A stretch of DNA of 64,000 bases from Sporosarcina sp. P2 (GTDB taxonomy: Bacteria; Bacillota; Bacilli; Bacillales_A; Planococcaceae): NCBI RefSeq assembly GCF_002743255.1, contig NZ_PDYY01000003.1, positions 124,001-188,000 of the forward strand, read 5' to 3'. Positions within the stretch are counted from its first letter, which is position 1; each line of letters begins with the position of its first letter. Shown piece by piece: positions 8,884 through 17,729 of the stretch. Below the pieces are notes generated by a model. That model worked only from the letters and a program-made list of their open reading frames with translations, searched no databases and had not been told where the DNA came from. Both the position numbers and the translations under genes were made by a program.

Positions 8884-10074
8884 TTAGTTTGTGAAGTTAT
8901 CGAAATAGCCTTGAATAAAGACAATAGGTGTACCTTTGTCTCCGCTACCTGAAGTCAGGTCGGATAAGGATCCGATTAAATCCGTTAGCTTACGAGGAGT
9001 TGTTCCTTGTGACGCCATAGATCCCATTAAATTTGAATCTTTGTTCTCGATGAATTCGGACACAGCATTCTTTAATTCTTCTCCGCGTAATTCAGAGAAA
9101 TCATTATCGGCTAAGTATTTTAGTTTCACTTCATTTGGAATACCGTCAAGCCCGTCTGTGTATGCAGGGGATACAACTGGATCAGCCAGTTCCCAAATCT
9201 TACCCACTGGATCTTTAAACGCGCCATCTCCGTAAATCATCACTTCAATATGCTTGCCTGTTTCTTTTTTTAACATGTTCTGAATGTTATCCACTATAGG
9301 CTGACAGCTATGAGGGAACAATTTGATACTGTCCTCTTGCGCTTTGTTTGCGCCAAGTAATCCGAACTCTTCATTGTAGCCACTGCCGTCAATAGAAGTT
9401 CTCAAGATATCATCCAAACCGTAAATCTTTTCGGCACCGTTTGCTTCCAAAATGCGCTTTGTTCTGAAGCGTGAGTGAATATCGCAAGTCAATACAGTTT
9501 TTGTATAATCTAAAATCGTTCGCGCGTTATTGGAGAATATAACTTCATGTTCAACACCGAACTCGTCCATCAATGATTTATAGTATTCAATATAGTCAAC
9601 ACCTGTGAATGGGTGTTTATTATCACCAAAATGTTCACGGAACTCAGCTTCAGTCAATACGTCAGTCCAAGGGTTAACTCCCTTTTCATCTAGGCGATCA
9701 AGCTCGACTAAGTGGTTACCCACCTCATCGGAAGGGTAGCTAAGCATCAAAACGATTTTCTTCGCACCTTTTGCAATACCGCGTAAGCAGTTTCCAAAGC
9801 GGTTACGACTAAGAATAGGGAAAATAACGCCAATAGTATCATTACCAAATTTCGCTTCAACATCTTTTGCGATATCATCGATTGTTGCATAATTTCCTTG
9901 TGCACGCGCTACGATCGATTCCGTGATGGATACGATATCTTTATCTTGAAACGTAATATTTTCTTTTTCAGAAGCTTCTAATACACTATCCACTACGATT
10001 TGATCAATATTGTCACCTTCATTAATAATTGGGCAACGCAATCCTCTAACAACCGTTCCAACAACTCTTCCCAA
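8884..10074 (-). CDS. Coenzyme F420-0:L-glutamate ligase family protein
   Basis: Cytoplasmic protein (396 residues) of the CofE/F420-ligase fold. In archaea and actinobacteria this family adds glutamates to coenzyme F420-0. Here the N terminus VVRGLRCPIINEGDNID and the metal/GTP-site style DIVSITESIVARAQGNYA near residue 45 match the family, and it has the extra length (about 390 residues) of the version seen in Firmicutes. There is no F420 biosynthesis gene in the window and Bacillales are not known F420 producers, so the real substrate is unclear. RBS and an ATG at 10074 are clean. It is divergent from a LysR regulator 112 bp away, which is the likely controller. Confidence 0.72.
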   Translation of the reverse strand: MGRVVGTVVRGLRCPIINEGDNIDQIVVDSVLEASEKENITFQDKDIVSITESIVARAQGNYATIDDIAKDVEAKFGNDTIGVIFPILSRNRFGNCLRGIAKGAKKIVLMLSYPSDEVGNHLVELDRLDEKGVNPWTDVLTEAEFREHFGDNKHPFTGVDYIEYYKSLMDEFGVEHEVIFSNNARTILDYTKTVLTCDIHSRFRTKRILEANGAEKIYGLDDILRTSIDGSGYNEEFGLLGANKAQEDSIKLFPHSCQPIVDNIQNMLKKETGKHIEVMIYGDGAFKDPVGKIWELADPVVSPAYTDGLDGIPNEVKLKYLADNDFSELRGEELKNAVSEFIENKDSNLMGSMASQGTTPRKLTDLIGSLSDLTSGSGDKGTPIVFIQGYFDNFTN

Positions 10075-10141
10075 AACAATCGCTCCTTAGTGAAACTCAA
10101 TTTGATCTCTCTTCTTTGTATTATACCGTCCATTTATGATA

Positions 10142-10162
10142 TAAGTAAAATTAATATACTTA
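10142..10162. promoter_or_regulatory. Putative LysR operator in the divergent intergenic region
   Basis: A perfect 6-bp dyad TAAGTA-N9-TACTTA occupies the space between the F420-ligase-like gene and the LysR gene. It lies 24 bp before the LysR start and contains a T-N11-A pattern of the kind bound by LysR proteins. The assignment is by position and symmetry only. Confidence 0.45.
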
Positions 10163-10186
10163 ATAAGGGATATAAGGAGTGTTTAT

Positions 10187-11071
10187 ATGTCGATCAACTT
10201 GGAGTGGTATAAAGTCTTCCGTACAGTTGTGCATAATGAAAGCTTCTCAAAAGCCGCCCGAAGTTTATTTATGACACAACCTGCTGTCAGTCAAATCATA
10301 TCGCAGCTAGAAGGGGCATTGGATACACGTCTATTCAATCGTACATCCAAAGGAGTGTCATTGACCGATGAAGGCTCCTTGCTCTACGAGTATGTCAATT
10401 CGGCACTGAATTTAATCGAGGCAGGCAATGAAAAGTTGCAGGAATTAAAGAATCTATCATTGGGCGAATTAAAAATAGGGGTAGGGGATACGATCTCGCG
10501 TTATTATCTGCTCCCCTATCTGGAAGCTTTTCATACGAGTTTTCCGGGTATCCGATTCAAGATTATTAATGGTACTACGTTAGAGCTAATCGCCGCGTTG
10601 AAATCTGGCGAAGTGGATATTGCAGTTTGTAATTTTCCAATAGAAGATGATTCGTTGGAGAAGCGTGTTTGTTTCGATGTGCAGGATACCTTCGTATATG
10701 GCGAACGGTTTAAAAAGTTGTTTTTGAAACCTGTACCTTTGCATGAGCTTTCGAGGTTGCCTTTGATATTACTAGAGTCGAAATCTAATTCGCGGCAGTA
10801 TGTAGAGGAGTTTCTGTTGAAGGAAGGTGTAAAGATTGATCCTGAATTTGAACTGGGGTCGCATGAGTTGTTGCTAGAATTTGCTCAAATTAATTTGGGC
10901 ATTGCGTGTGTGGTGAAAGAATTCTCGGAAGAATACTTAGAACGTGGCATGCTACAGGAAGTAGAATTTCTGAAAGCCATACCTAAGCGGAGTATCGGCG
11001 TATGCTACTTAAAGGCGGTATCTTTATCACCAGCAGCCTCGAAGTTTATTGGCATATTGGAGAAGAAGTAG
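10187..11071 (+). CDS. LysR-family transcriptional regulator
   Basis: DNA-binding regulator (294 residues). The winged helix-turn-helix is at residues 1-65, with SFSKAARSLFMTQPAVSQII near 20 and RLFNRTSKGVSLTDEG near 44; the periplasmic-binding-like effector domain runs from about 90, with LKIGVGDTISRYYLLPYL near its start. AAGGAGT lies 6-7 bases before the ATG. LysR proteins commonly regulate a divergently transcribed neighbour and themselves, which here points to the F420-0:glutamate-ligase-like gene. The effector is unknown. A shared hairpin separates it from the convergent catalase gene. Confidence 0.88.
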   Translation: MSINLEWYKVFRTVVHNESFSKAARSLFMTQPAVSQIISQLEGALDTRLFNRTSKGVSLTDEGSLLYEYVNSALNLIEAGNEKLQELKNLSLGELKIGVGDTISRYYLLPYLEAFHTSFPGIRFKIINGTTLELIAALKSGEVDIAVCNFPIEDDSLEKRVCFDVQDTFVYGERFKKLFLKPVPLHELSRLPLILLESKSNSRQYVEEFLLKEGVKIDPEFELGSHELLLEFAQINLGIACVVKEFSEEYLERGMLQEVEFLKAIPKRSIGVCYLKAVSLSPAASKFIGILEKK

Positions 11072-11115
11072 ACAAGTAACACGTTACTAATAATTAACTT
11101 AAAACTGTGCATAAA

Positions 11116-11154
11116 AAGGCTGCCGCAAAAAGTGGATCTTCTTGCGACAGCCTT
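11116..11154. terminator. Bidirectional terminator between the LysR and catalase genes
   Basis: Stem AAGGCTG-C-CGCAA / TTGCG-A-CAGCCTT with one internal mismatch. It lies between two convergent genes, 44 bases after the LysR stop and 10 bases beyond the catalase stop. Confidence 0.82.
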
Positions 11155-11163
11155 AGTTTGTGA

Positions 11164-13221
11164 TTATGCGTAAATATTACGATCCCAGAAACGGTGGTGT
11201 GCAACTGCCTCTACCCACTGCTTGCCTTCACCTGAAACCGTCAAGTTCGTCAGAATGCCAGGACCTGGTTTGACTTTTGTCTTCTCCATCAACCCTTTAG
11301 CCGCTGGAGCAGAGCCAATTGGTTTGAAATGCATATACGCTTCATTGACAAAATCAGCGACATCCGCCTCGAACTTCTGTTGTTGCTTCGCCTGTCCGCC
11401 GACGACATACAACGCATCGTATAGGACGGAGTGAACTGTCAACAACGTTTCGTCTACATCGACTGTAGCTCCGTTCTTACCCGTCAGCTTGCCAAACTTC
11501 TCGCTCACAATATCAATCGTCATACCAGCATCCAATGAAGCTTTCAAAAATGGCTCAAGTGCTTCATCGTCAAACTGGTCTGCGATCAATACCGCCACTG
11601 TACGAGTATCCGGCACCTTCACCATGTTTTCCTGACTAAGGGCAGGGGAAGACTTAGATTCAGTGGACTGCGCAACATCTGTTGGTGCCTCGACACCCAC
11701 TGCATCTGCAACTTGGGTGGCCATATCCATATCGACATTAGCAAACATATCTACGGCTTGTTTTCTCACATTCATATCATTCACTTTTCCAATTTCAAAG
11801 CTGAATGCTGCGATGATATGCTCTTTTTCCGGGTCAGACATACTATTCCAAAATAAACGGGCTTGTGAAAAGTGGTCCTTAAACGAATCGCTTCGGGCTT
11901 GTACTTTGCGGCCCTCTACCTTCTCTTGGTAATGTACATATCCGCCGTCTTCGCCGGGAGTCGTATCGGGTTTATTGTTGGATAAAGAATTTTTATGATA
12001 GTGAGTTTGTCCGACGTTGATCGTCTGTCTACCATATCCGTCACGCTGGTTATTATGGAACGGACAGACTGGTCGGTTGATAGGCAACTCATGGAAATTA
12101 GGTCCGCCAAGACGTATTAACTGTGTATCTGTATAAGAGAATAATCTACCTTGTAGCAATGGATCGTTCGAGAAATCAATTCCCGGCACAACATTACCTG
12201 GATGGAATGCAACTTGCTCCATTTCTGCAAACACATTGTCTACATTGCGGTTTAACGTCATTTTCCCAATGATTTTTACCGGAATATCTTCTTCAGGCCA
12301 TAGCTTGGTAGGATCTAAAATATCGAAATCAAATTTGAATTCATCTTTTTCTTCTAGTAATTGTACGCCAAGTTCAAATTCCACGAAATTTCCATTTTCA
12401 ATCGATTCCCATAAATCACGGCGGTGGAAGTCCGGGTCTTTCCCGTTAATCTTCTGCGCTTCATCCCAAACTAATGAGTGGGCACCGAGCTTTGGCTTCC
12501 AATGAAATTTCACGAAATGAGCTTCACCTTGTTCGTTTACAAAGCGAAACGTGTGTACACCAAAACCTTCCATCATACGGAAGCTCCGTGGAATTGCACG
12601 ATCGGACATTTGCCACATGACCATATGTGCGGATTCTTGATTATTCGCTACGTAATCCCAGAATGTATCATGTGCAGACGCAGCTTGCGGCATTTCATTA
12701 TGTGGCTCAGGCTTCACGGCATGTATTAGGTCTGGAAATTTAATAGCGTCTTGAATAAAGAATACCGGTATATTATTTCCGACTAAATCATAGTTCCCTT
12801 CTTGCGTATAAAACTTCACAGCGAAACCTCGTGCGTCACGCACTGTTTCAGCAGAACCTTTACTTCCTGCTACACTAGAGAATCTGGTGAATACAGGAGT
12901 TTTGACACCTGGTTCTTGTAAGAATCCTGCTTTCGTATATTTCTTCATGGACTCATAGACTTCGAATTCACCATGTGCCGCAAAGCCTCGTGCATGAACT
13001 ACCCGCTCAGGAATTCGTTCGTGGTCAAAATGCGTCATTTTCTCTCGGAAATGGAAATCCTCCATCAATGTTGGACCACGTGTCCCTACTTTTAGTGAAT
13101 GCTCATCCTCTGAAATCTTTAAACCTTGATTTGTTGTCATAGAATGTTTGTCGTCATATGCACGGAATGTCTCCAATTGTTTGTTTTTACTCTCTTCGTT
13201 TACTTGATAATCTTTCTTCAC
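11164..13221 (-). CDS. katE: Large-subunit (clade 2, HPII-type) catalase
   Basis: Heme catalase (685 residues) that disproportionates hydrogen peroxide. The core carries the catalytic His in RVVHARGFAAHGEFEVYES, the catalytic Asn in LVGNNIPVFFIQD, and the proximal heme Tyr in LFSYTDTQLIRLGGPNF. After residue about 520 there is the extra flavodoxin-like (DJ-1/PfpI-type) domain of large catalases, starting TRTVAVLIADQFDDEALEPF. The frame opens at 13236, but GGGAGG sits 7 bases before the GTG at 13221, so I start there. A SigB-type promoter precedes it (13262-13286), consistent with the general-stress catalase KatE of Bacillus. It lies downstream of the ABC1 gene on the same strand. Confidence 0.93.
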   Translation of the reverse strand: MKKDYQVNEESKNKQLETFRAYDDKHSMTTNQGLKISEDEHSLKVGTRGPTLMEDFHFREKMTHFDHERIPERVVHARGFAAHGEFEVYESMKKYTKAGFLQEPGVKTPVFTRFSSVAGSKGSAETVRDARGFAVKFYTQEGNYDLVGNNIPVFFIQDAIKFPDLIHAVKPEPHNEMPQAASAHDTFWDYVANNQESAHMVMWQMSDRAIPRSFRMMEGFGVHTFRFVNEQGEAHFVKFHWKPKLGAHSLVWDEAQKINGKDPDFHRRDLWESIENGNFVEFELGVQLLEEKDEFKFDFDILDPTKLWPEEDIPVKIIGKMTLNRNVDNVFAEMEQVAFHPGNVVPGIDFSNDPLLQGRLFSYTDTQLIRLGGPNFHELPINRPVCPFHNNQRDGYGRQTINVGQTHYHKNSLSNNKPDTTPGEDGGYVHYQEKVEGRKVQARSDSFKDHFSQARLFWNSMSDPEKEHIIAAFSFEIGKVNDMNVRKQAVDMFANVDMDMATQVADAVGVEAPTDVAQSTESKSSPALSQENMVKVPDTRTVAVLIADQFDDEALEPFLKASLDAGMTIDIVSEKFGKLTGKNGATVDVDETLLTVHSVLYDALYVVGGQAKQQQKFEADVADFVNEAYMHFKPIGSAPAAKGLMEKTKVKPGPGILTNLTVSGEGKQWVEAVAHHRFWDRNIYA

Positions 13222-13261
13222 ATAAAATCCTCCCATCGAAAAATAGTAATCTGCTATTCTT

Positions 13262-13286
13262 ATTCCCCAATTGCCGGGAGGTAAAC
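13262..13286 (-). promoter_or_regulatory. Putative SigB promoter of the catalase gene
   Basis: On the minus strand GTTTAC, 13 bases, then GGGAAT. This matches the SigB consensus GTTTAA-N12-15-GGGTAT at 10 of 12 positions. It lies in the 70-bp gap between the ABC1 stop and the catalase GTG, about 40 bp before the start. Confidence 0.65.
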
Positions 13287-13292
13287 AGAGAA

Positions 13293-14960
13293 CTATATTC
13301 TTCCGGAACGAATGATAGAAAATAGCAGATAAATAAACATTAACGATGCAATGATCGCGCCGACTTCAATAAGTGGCAATTTTAAGAAGAGCGCAGTTTG
13401 CCCAGCGATAGCAGAACCGATAATCAGTCCAACCATAAGGATACTAAACGCCAATAACACAATACTTAATGAAAGGCGGTTCGCAATTTTATCGAGTCGG
13501 CGAAAAATGATATTCGTTTGCTTCAAGCCTACATCCAATTCTACTTTACCTTTTTGTATAGTTTTGATGGCTTTTTTCATATCGTTAGGCAATTCGGATA
13601 AAACTTCGGCATTCCTGATAAACGTGTGCCAACCATTGTCCAGTAGGTAGCGTGGGTCAAATTGTTTAAATACCATCTTTTTACCATACGGTTCAATAGC
13701 TTTCATAATGCTGAATGAAGGATCTAACTTTCCTAGTACACCTTCAAGTGTAAGAATCACTTTGACAAGAATAGCGATTTCATTCGGTAAGCGTATTCGG
13801 TGTCGATAAGCGATTGAGAAAATTTCCATGAATACATTGCCTAACCTTAAATCCGTAAGTGACGTCTCATAATACTTTCGCTGAATGATCTGCAAATCAC
13901 GATATAATGCACCGGTGTTAGTGTTTTCATGCAAAATATTCATCGCTTCGAAGACATCGATTATTCTAGCAATATTACCTTTTTGCAATGCAATAAGTAA
14001 GGAAATGAAATGATAAGTCATTTCTTTACTTAGTTGGCCGACCATACCGAAATCTACATAATGAACAACGTTTCTAGGTGCAATGAAGATATTACCTGGA
14101 TGAGGATCACCGTGGAAAAAGCCATTTTCCATTACTTGAGTAAGCATGGAATCCGCAATTCTTTCTGCAATAACTTGGCGATTATATCCTTCGCGGTCCA
14201 GTTGACCGATATTGCTCACTTTAATACCGGTGACCAATCCTGCCGTTAAAACCACACGTGTAGTGTATTCATCGTACACAACAGGAACTTGAATAGTAGG
14301 GTCTTTTGCAAATTGTTGCGAGATTCGTTCTGCGTTACGACCTTCTAGTTGATAGTCTAGTTCTTCCCGTAGAGAGTGAGAGAACTCATAAATTAAGTCT
14401 TTTATATGATACGCTTTCGCCCAGTCCATATTCTTCTCAAGGAATCCTGCCAAGTCGTGCAAGATTGCTAAGTCCGTATTGATCTGTTGTTGGATATTAG
14501 GCCGCTGTACTTTCACTGCTACTTGTTCACCGCTAGGCAAGCGAGCGGTATGCACTTGGCCTATGGAAGCCGAGGCAAGTGGTTTTTCATTGAATTCCAA
14601 GAAGAGTTCTTCAATTGTTCCACCTAATTGATGTTCAATTATTTCTTTTACGACTTCAAATGGGAAGGACTCTACATGGTCCTGTAGTTTTTCAAGTTCT
14701 GAAGCAATTTCCTCTGGTACTAAATCACGGCGGCCGCTGGCAATTTGTCCAAGCTTAACAAAAGTTGGTCCAAGTTGTTCCAATGCAGTTCTTAATTTTT
14801 TGCCAACGTGGTATAAATTTAGATCAACTTGTTCATCCGTAGAAGTAAACTTTCGATCGGTCAGTCCAAGTCGAAATAAGATATGACTGAATCCATTTCT
14901 CAAAAAGACATTAATAATTTCTTGTGAACGATGTGCGTTTTTCATTCTTCGTTTTAACAA
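13293..14960 (-). CDS. ABC1/UbiB-family atypical kinase-like membrane protein
   Basis: Protein (555 residues) of the ABC1/AarF/UbiB protein-kinase-like family, associated with isoprenoid-quinone or membrane lipid homeostasis and often with stress. It shows the family's KxGQ motif in GPTFVKLGQIASGRRDLVP, the ExD-type PLASASIGQVHTARLPSG with the ATP-site lysine in VAVKVQRP, and the catalytic HGDPHPGNIFI and VDFGMVG. Two hydrophobic helices close the C terminus. The frame is open to 15104, but that region overlaps the cotJC hairpin. A TTG at 14960 with GGAGGTG six bases ahead gives the usual family N terminus LLKRRMKNAHRSQEI, so I use it. The catalase gene follows on the same strand. Confidence 0.87.
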   Translation of the reverse strand: MLKRRMKNAHRSQEIINVFLRNGFSHILFRLGLTDRKFTSTDEQVDLNLYHVGKKLRTALEQLGPTFVKLGQIASGRRDLVPEEIASELEKLQDHVESFPFEVVKEIIEHQLGGTIEELFLEFNEKPLASASIGQVHTARLPSGEQVAVKVQRPNIQQQINTDLAILHDLAGFLEKNMDWAKAYHIKDLIYEFSHSLREELDYQLEGRNAERISQQFAKDPTIQVPVVYDEYTTRVVLTAGLVTGIKVSNIGQLDREGYNRQVIAERIADSMLTQVMENGFFHGDPHPGNIFIAPRNVVHYVDFGMVGQLSKEMTYHFISLLIALQKGNIARIIDVFEAMNILHENTNTGALYRDLQIIQRKYYETSLTDLRLGNVFMEIFSIAYRHRIRLPNEIAILVKVILTLEGVLGKLDPSFSIMKAIEPYGKKMVFKQFDPRYLLDNGWHTFIRNAEVLSELPNDMKKAIKTIQKGKVELDVGLKQTNIIFRRLDKIANRLSLSIVLLAFSILMVGLIIGSAIAGQTALFLKLPLIEVGAIIASLMFIYLLFSIIRSGRI

Positions 14961-15024
14961 AAAGAACACCTCCGTATCAACCCTCTCTACAAAAGATACC
15001 ATTGAATCCCTGTTATTAAACACT

Positions 15025-15071
15025 AAAAGGGTCTCCTTCTCTCTATTGAAAAGAGAAAAAGGAGACCCTTT
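15025..15071 (-). terminator. Terminator of the cotJ operon
   Basis: On the minus strand, immediately after the cotJC stop, AAAGGGTCTCCTT pairs with AAGGAGACCCTTT across a loop that itself contains TCTCTTTTCAATAGAGA. TTTTAGTGTTT follows. The hairpin separates the sporulation operon from the ABC1 gene. Confidence 0.88.
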
Positions 15072-15075
15072 CATA

Positions 15076-15645
15076 TTAGAAGATTTTTTTCCTGTCCCGT
15101 TCATCTTTTAAGATTTCGACCGCTTCGCGGAATCGCAGTGAATGCACGTTTTCTCTTTCTCTTAGAAATTTAAGAGAATCATTAATCCATGCATCGTCTG
15201 AGACATCGATGATCCATTGATACGTAGCGCGTGCTTTTTCTTCCGCTGCAATATCTTCATACAGATCAGCTATTGGATCTCCCTTTGCCTGGATGTACGT
15301 AGTCGTGAAGGGTACACCGCTTGCATTTTCATAAAACAACGCATGACCGTGATTGACATAATGTGGACCAAGTCCGGCTTCTTCAAGTTGTTCAGGGGTC
15401 GCATCCTTCGTTAATTTATAAATCATAGTGGCAAGCATCTCCAAATGGGAAAACTCTTCAGTTGCAATATCATTCAGTACACCGATGACCTTATCAGGAA
15501 CGGTGTATCGCTGATTCATATAGCGTAAAGCAGCAGCCAGTTCGCCATCTGCACCGCCATATTGCTCTGCAATGTATCTCGCAAGTTTTGGGTTACACTC
15601 TTTGACTTCTACCGGATACAATAACTTTTTCTCATAGACCCACAT
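15076..15645 (-). CDS. cotJC: Spore coat protein CotJC, manganese-catalase-like
   Basis: Spore coat protein (189 residues, the same length as CotJC of Bacillus subtilis). It has a ferritin-like di-metal fold: the manganese-catalase pattern DELAAALRYMNQRYTV is seen as GELAAALRYMNQRYTV near residue 38, with EEFSHLEMLATMIYK near 66 and AAEEKARATYQWIID near 130 supplying the carboxylates and histidines. The frame is open to 15666, but GGAGG sits eight bases before the ATG at 15645 and gives the family N terminus MWVYEKKLLYPVEV. It is last in cotJA-cotJB-cotJC. Confidence 0.94.
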   Translation of the reverse strand: MWVYEKKLLYPVEVKECNPKLARYIAEQYGGADGELAAALRYMNQRYTVPDKVIGVLNDIATEEFSHLEMLATMIYKLTKDATPEQLEEAGLGPHYVNHGHALFYENASGVPFTTTYIQAKGDPIADLYEDIAAEEKARATYQWIIDVSDDAWINDSLKFLRERENVHSLRFREAVEILKDERDRKKIF

Positions 15646-15681
15646 TAACATTCCCTCCAGTAACATAGTGCATATTTGAGA

Positions 15682-15945
15682 CTACATTTGCCATGGCCAA
15701 GGTGCTTGGTTCCAGCGCCAGCCCGTATCTATTGCTTGTTCCGATGGTATGGAATGTAAGGAAAGCGGTCCGAAACGCTTTTCGTACATTTTTCTCAGAC
15801 TTGCTGCTTCTTTAATGGCAAGTCGCCATTGCGTAAGTGCTTCCTGATCGTCAGGATGCGTGTTGGTGTAGAGTGTCAGTTCAACTACCACAAAATCAGC
15901 TTGCTGCACATTCTTCAACATGTCTCTTCGTTCAGTTGCATCCAT
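15682..15945 (-). CDS. cotJB: Spore coat protein CotJB
   Basis: Small inner-coat protein (87 residues; the family is 85-90) needed with CotJA and CotJC for normal coat assembly. Family features are LKNVQQADFVVVELTLYTNTHPDD in two parts: the N-terminal helix and the TNTHPDD turn near residue 28. The Trp-rich C terminus GWRWNQAPWPWQM is characteristic. Its ATG overlaps the cotJA TGA by one base (TGATG) with GGGAGGGG ahead, so the two are coupled. It lies 36 bp before cotJC. Confidence 0.93.
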   Translation of the reverse strand: MDATERRDMLKNVQQADFVVVELTLYTNTHPDDQEALTQWRLAIKEAASLRKMYEKRFGPLSLHSIPSEQAIDTGWRWNQAPWPWQM

Positions 15946-16160
15946 CAGGAGATCCCCTCCCTTTTTGAATAGCCGTCAACTAGCGCTGGCCACAACGACC
16001 CATGTTGCAGGGCTTCAGCAGGTGAAAATTGTGGAAGTGACGCGGGTTGAAAATTCATGAAAAGCTGGGGCGGCAAGGAAAATGTTTTAACTAGTACAGG
16101 TGGACACGGATCGCACGGAGAAATATACGGTTCATAACTTCCTCTGAACGTATCATCCAT
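15945..16160 (-). CDS. cotJA: Spore coat protein CotJA
   Basis: Short proline-rich coat protein (71 residues). It shows the family ending in which FSPAEALQHGSLWPALVDGY precedes a short charged tail, and an N-terminal region with YISPCDPCPPVLVKTFSLPP. It is the first gene of cotJABC and lies 21 bp after a SigE-type -10. In Bacillus the operon is made in the mother cell during sporulation; the promoter below supports the same here. Confidence 0.9.
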   Translation of the reverse strand: MDDTFRGSYEPYISPCDPCPPVLVKTFSLPPQLFMNFQPASLPQFSPAEALQHGSLWPALVDGYSKREGIS

Positions 16161-16181
16161 TCGTTATCAACTCCTCTTCGC

Positions 16182-16211
16182 AAGATATGTAATGATCTTA
16201 TGGTATATGAC
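16182..16211 (-). promoter_or_regulatory. SigE-type promoter of cotJABC
   Basis: Minus strand GTCATATA, 14 bases, CATATCTT. This agrees with the mother-cell SigE consensus (about ATCATATT / CATACAAT, 13-14 apart) in both boxes and spacing. It lies 21-50 bp before the cotJA ATG. Confidence 0.72.
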
Positions 16212-16438
16212 TAAAGATAATCCCTCCGTGTAACAAATAAAGTGATCACGGTAATAGATGGCTCTTAGTATAGTTATATCTAATTAATATATTTATTAAT
16301 AATGTATGTTCTAGTACAATAGAAGGAGTAATGAATTATCTGAATGAATTAATTGTGGGAATATGTAGCTTCAGTAATACCCTAAGATGAATATATATAA
16401 TGAAGGGGACGTTCAAATGAAACACGGAGATGGAATAG

Positions 16439-17686
16439 ATGGATGATTACTCCATATTTATCGGAAGACAGCCAATCTTAAATCGATCAGGAGAGATTTA
16501 TGCATATGAACTATTGTATCGAAATAGCGAAGAAAACTTCTTTCCCGATATAAATCCCGAGCAGGCTACAATCGGTTTATTGATCAATACTTTTCTCTCC
16601 GTTGGAATAGATCAGGTGACGAGTGGTGTGCGTTCGTTCATAAATTTTTCAGGCGAACTACTTGCGCAGGATGTATTTATGAGTCTGAACCCTGATCAGG
16701 TAGTGATTGAGATTCTGGAAGACGTAGAAATAACGTCTGCTTTGTTACGTCGGCTACAGATGTTTAAGGAAGCAGGATTTACGCTGGCGCTGGATGATTT
16801 TATTTTACAAGAACAATATGTTACATATTCTCAGTTATTTGAACTCGTGGACATTATTAAAGTAGATTTCATGCAAACGAGTATAGCGGAGAAACATCAC
16901 ATCGTCGCATTTTTGAAAAACTATCCATCGATCACCTTATTAGCAGAAAAAGTTGAGACGGAGGCTGATTACCAGCTTGCATTGAAGAGTGGTTATGATT
17001 TGTTTCAAGGCTATTTTTTCGCAAAACCCGACATTATTAAAGGTGCGGAAATTCCATCTGATACATTAATCCATTTGCAAATTATTAAATATTTCCAAAA
17101 TGATTCCCAGTCTATCAATCAGCTATCCGATTTAATCATGCGCGATGTATCGATTTCCTATAAATTATTACGCTTTATAAACTCATTAGCCTTCGATATA
17201 CCGCGCCAAATCAGCTCCATTAAGCAAGCGATTATGATGATCGGGTTAAATGAGACAAAGAAATGGCTACAAGTTTTGATGTTGCATGAGTTAGGTCAAG
17301 GTCTACGAGATGGTCGTGTTAAAGCACTGATTGAATTATCACTTCGTCGCGCACGGGCATGTGAACTGCTAGCGAAGTATAAAAGAAAACCAAATAAAGA
17401 CGAATATTTTCTTACAGGTATGTTTTCATTAATTGACGCAGTGCTGCAGCGTAAATGGGAAGATGTTTTGCCACTACTTTCTTTATCTGATGTCATTGTG
17501 GATACGTTAAATGGCAAGCCGACTGAAATGAGCCCTTACATGGAACTAATAGAAGCAGTAGAGCACTTCAATTGGGAATCAGTAGAGCGGATTTCACGTC
17601 ACCTGGCAATCCCTAAGAAAGAATTAAGCGAAATTTTTCTACAAGCCTTGCACTGGTCGTACGGAATAGAGAATGAAGCACACTGA
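16439..17686 (+). CDS. EAL-HDOD two-domain signalling protein, degenerate EAL (YuxH family)
   Basis: Cytoplasmic protein (415 residues). Residues about 1-200 form an EAL domain, starting FIGRQPILNRSGEIYAYELL; the rest is an HDOD domain with SDLIMRDVSISYKLLRFINS near 225 and ISSIKQAIMMIGLNETKKWL near 258. The EAL motif reads YELLYR, the second signature is DDFILQ where active phosphodiesterases have DDFGTG, and several metal-binding acids are not seen, although AEKVET is kept. This is the pattern of B. subtilis YuxH, thought to lack phosphodiesterase activity. It probably acts as a c-di-GMP-linked adaptor; that is inference. It has its own terminator, so it is a single-gene unit. Confidence 0.87.
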   Translation: MDDYSIFIGRQPILNRSGEIYAYELLYRNSEENFFPDINPEQATIGLLINTFLSVGIDQVTSGVRSFINFSGELLAQDVFMSLNPDQVVIEILEDVEITSALLRRLQMFKEAGFTLALDDFILQEQYVTYSQLFELVDIIKVDFMQTSIAEKHHIVAFLKNYPSITLLAEKVETEADYQLALKSGYDLFQGYFFAKPDIIKGAEIPSDTLIHLQIIKYFQNDSQSINQLSDLIMRDVSISYKLLRFINSLAFDIPRQISSIKQAIMMIGLNETKKWLQVLMLHELGQGLRDGRVKALIELSLRRARACELLAKYKRKPNKDEYFLTGMFSLIDAVLQRKWEDVLPLLSLSDVIVDTLNGKPTEMSPYMELIEAVEHFNWESVERISRHLAIPKKELSEIFLQALHWSYGIENEAH

Positions 17687-17696
17687 ATACATATGG

Positions 17697-17729
17697 AAAA
17701 AGGCATTTTCTCTTGAAGATGTCTTTTTT
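17697..17729 (+). terminator. Terminator after the EAL-HDOD gene
   Basis: Stem AAAAAGGCATTTTC / GAAGATGTCTTTTT with two G-U pairs and a TCTT loop. It ends in a T run 11 bases after the stop codon. Confidence 0.82.

Noticed and set aside
13222..13236. ATG at 13236 as the catalase start
   Set aside because: It is part of the GGGAGG ribosome site for the GTG at 13221 and gives an atypical N terminus.
15061..15104. N-terminal extension of the ABC1/UbiB frame into cotJC
   Set aside because: The region forms the cotJ terminator and lacks a ribosome site; the TTG start at 14960 explains the protein better.
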